DNA of 64,000 bases from Fen-671 sp963735305 (GTDB lineage: Bacteria > Actinomycetota > Acidimicrobiia > Acidimicrobiales > Palsa-688): assembly GCA_963735305.1 (NCBI GenBank), contig CAVTKK010000004.1, positions 1,798,001 through 1,862,000 on the forward strand, written 5' to 3'. The position numbers were made by a program, and so were the translations under genes. Below, piece by piece: positions 16,448-26,324 of the stretch (positions are counted from its first letter, which is position 1; each line of letters opens with the position of its first letter). The notes under the pieces are model-generated. The model searched no databases. It was not told the DNA's origin and worked only from the letters and a program-made list of their open reading frames with translations.

Positions 16448-17602
16448 TCACCGGGTGGTCGTCGGGGCACCGGCGCGCCGGGCCACATTGGCGAGCAGGC
16501 CGGCGGCGAACAGGACGATGATCAGTGACGTCCCGCCGTAGGAAACAAAGGGAAGCGGGACCCCGGTCACGGGGAGGACGCCCGCCACCGCTCCGATATT
16601 GATGATGGCCTGCGACACCAACCACGCCGTGATGCCGGCAGCCAGCAGGCTCTCGAAAGTGGTCTGCGCGCTCCAGGCCACCCGGGTGCCGATGACCCCG
16701 ATGGCGGCGAAAAGCCCGAGGACGACGACGCTGCCGGCAAAGCCCGTTTCCTGGCCGATAATGGCGAAAATGAAGTCGGTGTACTGGTTGGGCAAGTAGC
16801 CCCAACTGGCCAGGCTCTGGCCGATCCCGGAACCCAGCCAGTGGCCGCCCCCCAGAGCGATGATCCCCTGGACGGACTGGTACCCGGTGGTGCTGGCGCT
16901 GGCGAAGGGGTGCCAGAACGAGGTGATGCGGGCGGCTCGGTAGCTCACCGAAGTGGCCATCAAGAACCCGACGAGGCCGCCGCCCATCCCCAGTAACGCC
17001 ATCGTCTGCACCGGCATGCCGGCGGCAAAGAGCACGGCGGCACCGGCACAACAGACGACGACGGCGGTGCCCATGTCTGGCTGGCGCATTATGAGCAGGA
17101 CGAAGGCGGTCATGACGACAAGGACGGGCACCGTCCGGTAGAGCCAGGTGCCCTTCCCCTCCCGGCGGGCCAGTACATCGGCGGCGAAGAGCACCAACGC
17201 CAGTTTGGCCAGCTCCGAGGGCTGGAACTGGAACGAGCCGCTCCCCAACCATCGCGAGGCGCCGCCGGCGCTGCGACCGGCGATCAACACGGCCAGCAGA
17301 GCAGCGCCGGCAACGAACATCATGGGCCGGGCCATTCGCTGCCAGAACGAGATCTTCAGGCCCTGGGCGGCGAAAAAGGCCACCGCTCCCGCCACCAGGT
17401 ACATGCCCTGGCGTTCGAAAAACCGCCATGGCGTGCCGTAGCTACGCAAGCTCGCCACCGACGACGCCGACAGGACCATGACGAGACCGACAAGGCACAG
17501 CGTCGCCACCACGGCAACCATCAGCAGGTAGCCCGACCGGTGAGCCGGGGGGGCGTCCGCCATGGCGGAGGAACGGCCAAATGTCGTCGTCGTTGTCGTC
17601 AT
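16448..17602 (-). CDS. ftsW: FtsW lipid II polymerase (SEDS family)
   Basis: A 384-residue polytopic membrane protein with about ten helices. SEDS hallmarks are the loop SRWLGSGSFQFQPSELAKL, the acidic/aromatic region GYLPNQYTDFIFAIIGQE and the C-terminal signature PLPFVSYGGTS. FtsW polymerises glycan strands at the septum together with FtsI. Its ATG at 17602 overlaps the murD stop (ATGA), so translation is probably coupled. Confidence 0.95.
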   Translation of the reverse strand: MTTTTTTFGRSSAMADAPPAHRSGYLLMVAVVATLCLVGLVMVLSASSVASLRSYGTPWRFFERQGMYLVAGAVAFFAAQGLKISFWQRMARPMMFVAGAALLAVLIAGRSAGGASRWLGSGSFQFQPSELAKLALVLFAADVLARREGKGTWLYRTVPVLVVMTAFVLLIMRQPDMGTAVVVCCAGAAVLFAAGMPVQTMALLGMGGGLVGFLMATSVSYRAARITSFWHPFASASTTGYQSVQGIIALGGGHWLGSGIGQSLASWGYLPNQYTDFIFAIIGQETGFAGSVVVLGLFAAIGVIGTRVAWSAQTTFESLLAAGITAWLVSQAIINIGAVAGVLPVTGVPLPFVSYGGTSLIIVLFAAGLLANVARRAGAPTTTR

Positions 17603-19158
17603 GCGTCGCCAACCTCCCCTGTCCCGCCGATGGCGGCTGTCCCGCCGATGGCGGCTGTCCTGTCGTCGACCGGCGCGCTATCGACGCCGGCGGTCAATTT
17701 CGCTCGCACCAAGGCGCCGAAATGCTCGCCCCGCTGGGCATAGGAGGAGTACCAGTCGAAACTGGCGCACCCGGGCGAGAGCACCACAGCATCCCCAGGT
17801 CCAGCTAGTTCCCCGGCTATTTCCACGGCTTCGCCCATCGAGGTGGCCCGCGTGACGGGCACGAGGTCGGCGAAGGCGGCGACCACCTCTGGCGCCGCCT
17901 CCCCTATCGCCACCACCGCCCGCACGGGAGGCACCGCCGCGGCCAGGGCGGAAAGATCCAGTCCTTTGTTGCGTCCCCCGGCGATGAGCACGACGGACGA
18001 AAAGGCGGACACGCCCGCCAGAACGGCGGCCGGGGTGGTGGCCTTCGAGTCGTCGTACCAGCGGACGCCAGCCTCTTCCGCCACCAATTGCACCCGGTGG
18101 GGAGGCGCCGGGGTGGTGCGGGCAGCCAAGCGGCACGCCTGCTCGTCGGCGCCCGCGGCCATGGCCACCGCGAAGGCAGCAGCGGTATTGGCCAGATCAT
18201 GAGGGAAGGCGCGAGGCAGGTCCGCCGCCTTTATCTCCACGCCTCCCGGGCCCTCGACGGCTTCTGGGCCCACTACCCATGTCCCGCTCGCGCCGAAGGT
18301 CACGACCTGTACGCCGGCCGGGACGGTGGCCGAGCGGCTGAGCACCACGGGGTCGTCGGCGTTGACAACGGCGACGCTGCCCGCGGCCTGGTGGGCCCAG
18401 ATCTTGGTCTTGGCCCGGAGATAGTGCTCGACGTTGGGGTGCCAGTCCAGGTGATCGGGAGCGAAGTTGAGCCAGCAGCTCACATCGGGGCTGAACCGCC
18501 GGGTGTACTCGAGTTGGAACGATGACACCTCCGCCACCACCACGACAGCACCGGTATGGCCGCCGTCGTCGCCGTCGGGCTGGGAACCCCGGCCGGAGGC
18601 GGGCGAGCACGTCAGAGCGACCACTGCGTCGAGGAGCGAGTAGCCCACGTTGCCGGCCGCGACCGCAGTCAGACCCGAAGCGGCCAGCATGGCCGTTACC
18701 AAACCGGTGACCGTCGTCTTCCCGTTGGTGCCGGTTATAGCAACCAGTCGGTAGAACGGCCCGGTCCCGGCCTGCTCCCGGCGTCGAGTGTCGAGCACCT
18801 GCCAGGCCAGCTCGACTTCGCTCACGATCTCGGTCCCCGCCGAGAGAGCAGCCACCAGCGCCGGGTGGCCCACGGGCACCCCGGGGCTAGGGACAACCAA
18901 GGACGCGGCGCGGGCCAGGTCCGCGGCGCGGGATGGCCCCGGGGCAACCTCCACCATGACGCTCCCACTGCCGGGAGCGCCCTCCCCCTCTAGCAAGGCG
19001 ATGGCAGCGAGGCCGGCGGGGCGGCTGTCCTCGAGCACAACGACCTCATAGCCCTGCCCGGCCAACCAGGAGACGGCGGCGCGCCCGCTGAGCCCGTAAC
19101 CGATGACCAGTGCCATTTTCGGGCTCGGCCCGCCGGTCAGGCCGTCCGCCCCGGTCAT
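17599..19158 (-). CDS. murD: UDP-N-acetylmuramoylalanine--D-glutamate ligase
   Basis: MurD adds D-Glu to UDP-MurNAc-L-Ala. Motifs in order: ALVIGYGLSGRAAVSWL, the P-loop AITGTNGKTTVTGLV, AEVSSFQLEY, NFAPDHLDWHPN, the carbamylated-Lys region YLRAKTKIW, YDDSKATTPAA and LIAGGRNKGLDLS. The 519-residue length is longer than usual because of an insert near SGRGSQPDGDDGGHTG and a C-terminal tail with a repeated TAAIGG. The ATG at 19158 overlaps the mraY stop (ATGA). The frame continues upstream into a misframed part of mraY; that is not a real fusion. Confidence 0.95.
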   Translation of the reverse strand: MTGADGLTGGPSPKMALVIGYGLSGRAAVSWLAGQGYEVVVLEDSRPAGLAAIALLEGEGAPGSGSVMVEVAPGPSRAADLARAASLVVPSPGVPVGHPALVAALSAGTEIVSEVELAWQVLDTRRREQAGTGPFYRLVAITGTNGKTTVTGLVTAMLAASGLTAVAAGNVGYSLLDAVVALTCSPASGRGSQPDGDDGGHTGAVVVVAEVSSFQLEYTRRFSPDVSCWLNFAPDHLDWHPNVEHYLRAKTKIWAHQAAGSVAVVNADDPVVLSRSATVPAGVQVVTFGASGTWVVGPEAVEGPGGVEIKAADLPRAFPHDLANTAAAFAVAMAAGADEQACRLAARTTPAPPHRVQLVAEEAGVRWYDDSKATTPAAVLAGVSAFSSVVLIAGGRNKGLDLSALAAAVPPVRAVVAIGEAAPEVVAAFADLVPVTRATSMGEAVEIAGELAGPGDAVVLSPGCASFDWYSSYAQRGEHFGALVRAKLTAGVDSAPVDDRTAAIGGTAAIGGTGEVGDA

Positions 19159-20184
19159 GCTGTCCCGCCATGGGCGAGGAAGTCGGCATAGAAAACACCG
19201 AGAGACAACGCCGTGAACAGCCCGGCCAGGATCCAGAAGCGGACGATAACCGTGGTCTCCGGCCAGCCCAGGAGTTCGAAATGATGGTGGACGGGGGCCA
19301 TGCGGAAAACTCTGCGCCCAAACATCCGGTAACTGGTCACCTGGACTATCACCGAAAGCGTCTCCAGGACGTACAGACCGCCGATTATGGGGAGCAGCAG
19401 GTCGACGTTCTCCAGCAGGGCCAGGACGGCCACGGCCGCGCCGATGCCGAGCGAACCGGTATCGCCCATGAATATCCGGGCCGGCGCCGCGTTCCACCAC
19501 AAAAAGCCGGTGCAGGCGCCGATCATCGCCGCCGCCATCACCGCCTCGTCCAAGGAGGCGGGGTTCCGGTACATCACCTCGTGTTTTAGCTGGTAGAAGC
19601 CGATGACGGTGAAGGCGACGAACGTGAAGGCCGAGGACCCCGCGGCCAGCCCGTCCAGGCCGTCGGTCAGGTTGACCGCGTTCGGTGAAGCCCACGAAGA
19701 TCAGCACCGCCATCAGGACCCACCCGACGCTGCCCAGTTGCCAACCCAGCGAATTGAAACGGGTGAACGAGAGATGGGTGTCGACCTTCAGCCAGACGAC
19801 GGCAACCAGGGCGAAGGCCAGCGCCACAGCCAGCTGGCCGATGATCTTCGCCCGTTTGTTGAGGCCCAGGCTGCGCTGGCGGGTAACTTTCAGCCAGTCG
19901 TCGATAAACCCCACCAGGGCGGCGGCGCAGATCGTGAGCATGCCGGCCAGGCCCCGGGTGGTGAACGTGGCGAAGACGTGGGCCACGATCCACCCCACGA
20001 CCGCCGCCGCCATTATGGCGAGCCCACCCATGGTGGGCGTGCCCGCCTTGGAGAAGTGCCCGGCCGGGCCGTCTTCACGGATCTGCTGGCCGATCCCCCG
20101 GGCGCGCAGGTCACCTATCAGGAGAGGGGTACCGAGCATGGCCACCAGCAGGGCGACTCCTCCTGCCAGCAACAGGGCCTTCAT
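19155..20184 (-). CDS. mraY: MraY phospho-MurNAc-pentapeptide transferase (frame broken)
   Basis: MraY makes lipid I on the cytoplasmic face of the membrane. The first half (MKALLLAGGVALLVAMLGTP, AGTPTMGGLAIM, LVGFIDDWLKVT) ends at LIFVGFT. The second half (NAVNLTDGLDGLAAG, FLWWNAAPARIFMGDTGSLG, MAPVHHHFELLGWPE) is in another frame. One extra base near 19683 separates them, within the third catalytic Asp region. Because mraY is essential and everything else is conserved, this is most likely a sequence error. ATG 20184 overlaps the murE stop (ATGA). No murF lies between murE and mraY. Confidence 0.92.
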
Positions 20185-21680
20185 CGAGCCCTGTCCTGGC
20201 CCACCCCGGGGCGCCAACGGGACAAGGCCAGGCGGGCGACCTCGACGTCGTCAAAGGGCTCGACGTAGTCCCCGAAGTCCTGGCCTGTCTCATGGCCCTT
20301 GCCGGCGATGAGGACAGCGTCGCCCTCTCTCGCCATGGCCAGGGCGGTCCTTATCGCCTCGCCGCGGTCCGGCTCTATGACCGGCGGCGTGCCCCCGGTC
20401 CCTCTGGCCACTTCTTCGATGATGGTCAGCGGTTTCTCGCCGCGGGGGTTATCGGACGTGATGATCACCACGTCGGCCAGCGTGCTGGCCACCTCCCCCA
20501 TCACCGGGCGCTTGGCCCGGTCCCTATCGCCGCCCGCACCGAAAACGATGAGCACGCGCCCGCGACCATGGGCCAGCGACCGGCCGGCGAGCTCCCGAGC
20601 GGCCTTCAAGGCCTCCTCCAACGCCGCCGGGGTGTGGGCGAAGTCGACCAGCACACGGAAGGGCTGGCCTTCGTCGACGACCTGGAAACGGCCCCGCACG
20701 GGCTCGACGCCGGCCAGGCCGCGGGTGATGGCATCCCATCCGACGCCCAGCTCCCGTGCCGTCGTCGCCGCGGCCACGGCGTTGCCGATGTTGAAGCGGC
20801 CGCCCATCCTGATCTCCATCCGTCGCCCGCACCAGGTGAACGATGCCCCTCCCTGGTCCAGTACGACGTCCCCCGCGTCCTCCAGGGCGAAGGTCACCAC
20901 CCTCACGGCCGAGCGCGCCAGCTCGCTCACGAGGCGGTCTCCCCACGGACCAGCCCGGTTGACCACCGCCAGTGAGACTTGGTCGGCGGTGAACAGCTTG
21001 AGCTTGGCGGCGAAGTAGGCCTCCATGGTGATGTGGTAGTCGAGATGGTCCTGGCTCAGATTGGTGAAAATACCGGCGGCGAAGGCGGTCCCCTTTACGC
21101 GGTGCTGCTCCAGGGCGTGCGACGAGACTTCCATGGCTACGGCCGCCACGCCCTCCCGGCAGAACTCGGCCAAACGGCGCTGGAGCACGGTCGCCTCGGG
21201 CGTCGTGCGCTCGCCGGTCAGGGTGCCGATAACCCCGGCCGGCCATCCCTGAGCGTTGAAGATGCCCGCCAACATGGCGCACGTCGTCGTCTTGCCGTTG
21301 GTCCCGGTCACGCCAACCAGCTTCAAGGCCCGGGACGGGAAACCCCAAAAAGCGGCGGCCACGGGGCCTAGGACCTGGCGGACCGATGGCACCACCACCT
21401 GAGCCACGGGAAGTTCGAGTACCTGTTCGCAAAGAAGAGCCACCGCTCCCCGTCCCAGCGCGTCGGCGGCAAAGTCGTGGCCGTCGGAACGGCTCCCCTT
21501 GATGCATGCGAACAGCGTGCCGGCCTGCGCCCGGCCGGAGACGATCTCGACGTCGCTCACCACCGGGCCGGCGTCTTCGTGGTCCAGCAGCTCGCCCGGC
21601 CCGGACAGGACCACGGCACCAGCGCCACCCAGCCCGGCCGCGGCCAAAAGATCTCGGAGATGCACGCCCGGTCTGCTCAA
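20181..21680 (-). CDS. murE: UDP-MurNAc-tripeptide synthetase (meso-diaminopimelate adding)
   Basis: MurE adds the third residue of the stem peptide. The P-loop is GVTGTNGKTTTCAML, followed by AMEVSSHALEQHRV, FTNLSQDHLDYH and the carbamylated-Lys motif AKLKLF. The substrate motif SDNPRGEKP (DNPR) is the one found in enzymes that add meso-diaminopimelate, so an A1-gamma type cell wall is inferred. The start is TTG 21680 with a GGGGA ribosome site. The frame is open all the way back into ftsI, but that upstream part is a misframed piece of the ftsI tail, not a real fusion. 499 residues. Confidence 0.94.
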   Translation of the reverse strand: MSRPGVHLRDLLAAAGLGGAGAVVLSGPGELLDHEDAGPVVSDVEIVSGRAQAGTLFACIKGSRSDGHDFAADALGRGAVALLCEQVLELPVAQVVVPSVRQVLGPVAAAFWGFPSRALKLVGVTGTNGKTTTCAMLAGIFNAQGWPAGVIGTLTGERTTPEATVLQRRLAEFCREGVAAVAMEVSSHALEQHRVKGTAFAAGIFTNLSQDHLDYHITMEAYFAAKLKLFTADQVSLAVVNRAGPWGDRLVSELARSAVRVVTFALEDAGDVVLDQGGASFTWCGRRMEIRMGGRFNIGNAVAAATTARELGVGWDAITRGLAGVEPVRGRFQVVDEGQPFRVLVDFAHTPAALEEALKAARELAGRSLAHGRGRVLIVFGAGGDRDRAKRPVMGEVASTLADVVIITSDNPRGEKPLTIIEEVARGTGGTPPVIEPDRGEAIRTALAMAREGDAVLIAGKGHETGQDFGDYVEPFDDVEVARLALSRWRPGVGQDRAR

Positions 21681-21706
21681 GCTTCCCCGACCTTGATGGC
21701 CCGAGC

Positions 21707-24410
21707 CTAGGGGACTGAGCTCGCCGGCGGGGTCGTGGTCGCCGGCGTGCTCGTCGTGGTGGCGGCCGGGGCCGTGGTAGATGCGACGACGGGGGCCGTT
21801 GTAGCCGAGGAGTCGGGTCGCGGTCGTGGTCGCCGCGGGGGCGGTCGTGGCCGTGGCCGCGACGGAAGTGCTGGTGGCGATAGAGGTGGCCGTCGTAGTA
21901 GCCAGGGCGGCGGGAACCGACGAGGTGATGACGGCCGTCCCGGATAGCCCGGCGGTCGTTGCTCCGGCGGGCGGGGCCGTAGTCGAAGTGGTGGGGACAG
22001 TGGTGGTGGGGACAGTGGTGGTTGCGCCGGCGCCGCTGGGGGTCGTGGTGCTGAGCGAGCCTGCGGTGGTGCTGCCCGCGGCCGGGATTGTGCTCGTGGT
22101 GGCCGCGGCCGGGATTGTGCTCGTGGTGGCCGCGGCCGGGATTGTGCTCGTGGTGGCCGCGGCCGGGATTGTGCTCGTGGTGGCCGCGGCCGGGATTGTG
22201 CTCGTGGTGGCCGGGACCGTGGTCGTGCCGGCGCCCGGCACCGTGGTGGCGGCGGTGGGAACTGTGGTCGTGCCGGCGGGCGGGACCGTGGTCGTGGAGG
22301 CGGGAGCCGTGGTCGTGGTCGTCGCATGGCCCCCGGTGCCAGTCGCCGGCGTACCCGGTCCGGAGGCGACAAGTACGTTAGGCGCCCCCGCCAAGCCGGG
22401 CAGCGCCCCTCCGGCCGCCTCACCCTCTCCCCCATAGACGGTGGCCAGCGGGACCCCGGGCATGGGCGGCAAGGGCTTGTGCGGCGGCACCCCGAGTTCC
22501 TGAAGGGCGTCGCGGGCGATCATGGCGAAGACGGGCGCCGACGCCTCCGCTCCGTACTGGTGCGTGCCTTCGACCACCACCATGGCCGTTATGGCCGGGT
22601 CCTCGGCAGGCACGAAACCCGCAAAGCTCGAGACAAAATCGTTGGCGATATAACCACCTTGGGGCGAAGGGACAAGGGCCGTGCCCGTCTTTCCGGCGAC
22701 CGTATAGGGCTCGAGGCTGGCGGCCGTGCCCGTCCCCACCCGTACGACTCCTTCGAGCATGGAGGTCATTTCCCTAGCGACCAGCGAACTGACAACCCGG
22801 TGGCCGGCACCCGAGGGAAACAGGTGCTCGGTCCCTTGCGCATCGATAAACCCGTCAACCAGTTTGGGCGGAATATAGGTGCCACCCTCCGCGATCGTGT
22901 TGTAAGCGGCCAGCATCTGCACGGCGGTAACGGCCAGGCCTTGGCCGATAGGAACGGTAGCTATTGACGTGCCGGACCATTGCGACGGTCCGGGCACGAG
23001 GCCGGCGGACTCGCCCGGAAAATTCACGTCTGTTTTTTCGCCTATGCCGAAAGACTCTATGTATGGGAGCAGGCTGGCCATGCCCATCCGCTGAGCTATT
23101 TCGATAGAGCCGATGTCAGACGAGTGGGCCAGGATGTCCGAGGCGGTCCATTCCAAGGTCGGATGGGCCCAGGCATCACTGAAAGTGCTCCCGTCCACCG
23201 AATAAGTGTTGGGGACCGAGAAATACTCGGTGGGTGCAATGGCCCCACTGGCCAGTGCCGCCGAAATGGTGACAAGTTTCTCGACCGACCCTGGCTCGTA
23301 CACGTCGGTGAACGCCGATGCCGTCGGAGATTCGACCGGTTGCAAGGCGGCCACTTGTTTTTTGGCCCGGACCGGTCCCGAACTACTCACGTCGGGCGGG
23401 ACGAACCACACTGGCAGCGCCGGCTGCTCTTGCATCGTCCCTGGTTCGCTGGGCGTCGGCATGGTCAACTGGGCCACGGCCAACAGGTCACCGGTACGGG
23501 AATCCATTATGAGTGCCATACCACTTTGCGCCTGAGCGGCCACGATGGCCCGGGCCAGGGCCTGCTCGGTGTCGTATTGGAGGGGCTCGTCGATGGAAAG
23601 AACGAGGTCGTCGCCGCGGACTGGAGCCTGGTACTCTTGGAGGCCTCCGGGTATCTGGCCCCCGGCGGGGTCCATGTCCTCGATCAGCCTCCCCGGTTTG
23701 CCCTCTAGCAAGGCGTTGTACTTGTACTCGAGGCCGGACAGTCCCTGCCCGTCGGTCCCCACGATGCCGACAAGAGGTGCGGCCAATTGCCCGGCTGGGT
23801 CAAAGCGCTTCGGCTCCTGCATGGTGTAAATCCCAGCCATGGCGCCACCCTGGATCAACTTCTCAACCTTGGCCGCGATGGCATCGGGCACGGTCCGGGC
23901 CAGGTAGACGAAGCCGCTGGCCTCGCTTAGCTGCTGGCGCAGCACCGCCACCGTCGTCCCCAGCACCGGGGCGATGGCCTCCGCTTCGGTCAGGGGGTTG
24001 CTGACCTGATAGGGGTCGGCATAGACGGTGGTCATGGGCACGGACATGGCAAGCTCGTCACCGTCGCGGTCGAGGATCGACCCCCGCTCGCCCAGGAACG
24101 AGATCTCATGCACGTACTCCGAGCGCCCGTCAGCTTGGTACTTGGCCGCGTCGACGCCCTGCACGAGCAGAAGCCTCGCCGTTATCCCGCCGAGGGAGGC
24201 GACCATGACGAGCATGGCCAGCAGGTGGCGGGCGCGGCTTCTCCCACCGCCGGCGCCACCGCCACCGCCGCTCCCGCCGTCTCTGCTGCTGTTGACTTTG
24301 CGCCGCGACGAACGGTCACCCGTTCTGGCGCGGCGCGTGCCGGCGCCAGCGTCCCGGGCCCCGGACGCTGGCCCCGACCGGCCCTGTCCGCCGTTCGGAC
24401 TGGGGGTCAT
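21707..24410 (-). CDS. ftsI: FtsI/PbpB septal transpeptidase with long Thr-rich tail (frame broken near 3' end)
   Basis: A class B penicillin-binding protein that cross-links septal peptidoglycan. It has one N-terminal membrane helix (HLLAMLVMVASLGGITARLLL), the dimerisation domain (SFLGERGSILDRDG) and a transpeptidase domain with the nucleophile in YEPGSVEKLVT (SxxK) and the KTG box VAGKTGTALV. The SxN motif reads HSSDIGSIE, with Asp where Asn is usual. After about residue 665 comes a 230-residue Thr/Ala/Pro tail with tandem repeats. A single-base change near 21814 shifts the frame; in the corrected frame the tail ends TTPPASSVP with TAG at 21707. ATG 24410 overlaps the ftsL stop. Confidence 0.93.
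22080..22212. repeat. 27-base tandem repeat (x5) in the ftsI tail
   Basis: Five tandem copies of a 27-base unit beginning gccgcggccgggattgtgct encode the nine-residue repeat AATTSTIPA on the minus strand. The copies are nearly identical at the base level, which suggests recent expansion. Confidence 0.9.
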
Positions 24411-25033
24411 GGGCTGCCACTCAGGTACTGCTTGATCAGAGGCCAGTCGGCGTCACCCTGCGGAGCGGCGACGGCGCCGCCCGAGGCCGGGCCAACCGCT
24501 GCCTGGTGCCCAGTGCCGGTGCCGGTGCCAGTGCCGGTGCCGGTGCCGGTGCCGGCTCCCGGCGGGACCGTAGTGGAAACGGGAATGGGGGTGTCCTCGG
24601 CCTCCGCGCCCGCGGCGGCGGAAGTGGGAGTAGCAGGGAGGTAAGTCACCGACCCGGGCTGACGCATGCCCAGCTTGCCTTCGGCTACTGAAACGATACG
24701 AGCCGGGGCCTCCAACTGTGCCACCTCGAGCCGCAGCTTTTCGTAGCGTTCCTGCTGGAGGCTGGCCTGCTGTTGCAGATTGTCGAGGCGGAACTGGTTC
24801 TCGGCAATCAGGACGTGGAGGGCCACCAGAGCCAGGAACACCACTGCGATGCCGGCCATGGCTGTGGAGACGATGAGATGGCGCCGGTTGGTTTTCCGCC
24901 GGGCCTCGCGGTCCACCAGGCGCAGGTGCCGGCGGCTTTCGCCGGGCTCGTCGAGCTCTGGTGATGGATCGCTTACGGAGCCTTCACCGACCCGGGAAAG
25001 GAGCCGTTCGCGCTCCGCCTCGGCCGGGCTCAT
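24407..25033 (-). CDS. ftsL: FtsL-like septum initiator protein
   Basis: A 208-residue bitopic protein in the ftsL position between rsmH and ftsI. It has an Arg-rich cytoplasmic part, one membrane helix (LIVSTAMAGIAVVFLALVAL, about residues 52-71), a short leucine-zipper-like coiled coil (NQFRLDNLQQQASLQQERYE) and the LGMRQPGSVTYL motif seen in actinobacterial FtsL. Sequence conservation is low in this family, so the call rests on topology and context. A Gly-Thr repeat (GTGTGTGTGTGTGTG), coded by ggtgcc hexamers at about 24513-24556, occupies the periplasmic tail. ATG 25033 overlaps the rsmH stop (ATGA). Confidence 0.85.
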   Translation of the reverse strand: MSPAEAERERLLSRVGEGSVSDPSPELDEPGESRRHLRLVDREARRKTNRRHLIVSTAMAGIAVVFLALVALHVLIAENQFRLDNLQQQASLQQERYEKLRLEVAQLEAPARIVSVAEGKLGMRQPGSVTYLPATPTSAAAGAEAEDTPIPVSTTVPPGAGTGTGTGTGTGTGTGHQAAVGPASGGAVAAPQGDADWPLIKQYLSGSP

Positions 25034-26196
25034 CGCCGCGTCGCTTTCGTCTCGTCGCCTAGGGCGTCCGTGTTCCGTGTACGGGTTTCGCCCGGCCCGG
25101 CAAGAGCCTCGACGGCGCGCAGGCGGGCACTCTCCGACCGGGGGTTTCTTGCCACCTCGGCCGTTGACGGCTTTCGGGCGCCCCGGTTGAGCAGGCGCAC
25201 GCGTGGCTGTGCCCCGCACACACAGGGCAACCCCGGAGGGCACGTGCACCCGCCCGTGGCCGCCTCTACAAATCTTTCCTTGGTAGCTCGGTCCTCGCCC
25301 GAATGGTACGAGATCACGACGATGCGACCGCCGGCTGAGAGCCGGCTCATGGCGGCGTCAATGGCGACCGGCAGCACCTCGAGCTCGGCGTTGACCGCCG
25401 CTCGCAGAGCTTGGAAGACGCGCTTGGCCGGGTGGCCTCGCCGGCGCACGGCAGCAGGGACGGCCGAGCTCACCACGTCCGCCAGTGCCACGGTCGTGCG
25501 CACCGGCCGTGCGGAGACAATGGCAGCGGCGATTCGCCGGGCGAAACGGGTCTCCCCGTGCAGCGCGAACAAGCGGGCCAGCTCCTCCTCGCTGCTTTCG
25601 TCCAGGAGCTGGGCGGCCGTGCGCGCCTCAGACCGGTCCATACGCATGTCCAGGGGAGCGTCGGAACGGTAGCTGAAGCCCCGCTCGGGCCGGTCCAGCT
25701 GGGGCGAGCTGACGCCGAGGTCGAATAATGCGCCCGAGACCGTCGGAATGCCGAGCTCGTCCAGGACCACGCCCAGACGGTCAAACCGCTGGTGGGCTAC
25801 TCGCACCCGGTCCCCGAAAGGGGCCAGGGCGGAGGAGGCAGCCGCTACCGCGTCGGCGTCCCTGTCCAGGCCCACGACACGGAGATGAGGGTAAGCCTCG
25901 AGGAGCGCCCGAGCATGGCCGCCGGCGCCGATGGTGGCGTCGAGAGCCCACCCCGGAGGTGTCGGGCCGAACAGTTCGACGACCTCGTCCACCATGACGG
26001 GCCGGTGCCGGAAGCCGTCCTCATCCTCGTGCTCGACCACGTGCTCGACCTCGCGCTCTTCCCTGGCCTCGACCTCGACCTCGGCCTCGTGCTCGTCCTT
26101 GGCCTTGGCCCGATTTGCGCCCGGGTCCCTGCTGGAGCTCACGCTCGCCGGGCCGGGGTACTCAGTTCGCCCAGCGGGCTGCGGTTTCAGGCTCAT
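25030..26196 (-). CDS. rsmH: 16S rRNA (cytosine1402-N4)-methyltransferase
   Basis: RsmH (MraW) methylates C1402 of 16S rRNA in the P site. Family motifs are HRPVMVDEVVELF, the SAM site DATIGAGGHARALLEA, FDLGVSSPQLDRPERGFSYR, the APLDMRMD motif and VISYHSGEDRATK. I start at ATG 26196, which has AGGGG six bases upstream and adds an acidic, Glu/Val-rich stretch before the core. ATG 26328 overlaps the mraZ stop (ATGA) and is a valid alternative, but it has a poor ribosome site and would add 44 unconserved residues. Confidence 0.94.
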   Translation of the reverse strand: MSLKPQPAGRTEYPGPASVSSSRDPGANRAKAKDEHEAEVEVEAREEREVEHVVEHEDEDGFRHRPVMVDEVVELFGPTPPGWALDATIGAGGHARALLEAYPHLRVVGLDRDADAVAAASSALAPFGDRVRVAHQRFDRLGVVLDELGIPTVSGALFDLGVSSPQLDRPERGFSYRSDAPLDMRMDRSEARTAAQLLDESSEEELARLFALHGETRFARRIAAAIVSARPVRTTVALADVVSSAVPAAVRRRGHPAKRVFQALRAAVNAELEVLPVAIDAAMSRLSAGGRIVVISYHSGEDRATKERFVEAATGGCTCPPGLPCVCGAQPRVRLLNRGARKPSTAEVARNPRSESARLRAVEALAGPGETRTRNTDALGDETKATRR

Positions 26197-26324
26197 AAGC
26201 AGCCCCTCGGCCGGCGTTGTCCCGGGTTTTCTCCCCGGGTACAAAGGACTGGGCGGGTGGAGAAGGGGACTCCCGTCCTGCCGGTCAAGGGGCTGCCTAT
26301 AAGCCCGGAGCGGGCTGGTGATGC

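Noticed and set aside
15045..17429. MurG with a 300-residue N-terminal extension
   Set aside because: The extra part is a shifted reading of ftsW and has no membrane or domain character; ATG 16433 is the sensible start.
17599..20217. A MraY-MurD fusion protein
   Set aside because: The segment between them is mraY read in the wrong frame; the correct MraY C-terminus lies in another frame and ends with an ATGA overlap to murD.
20181..24410. A single 1,409-residue FtsI-MurE fusion
   Set aside because: The join is a misframed ftsI tail; correcting one base near 21814 gives a proper ftsI stop at 21707, and murE has its own TTG start with a ribosome site.
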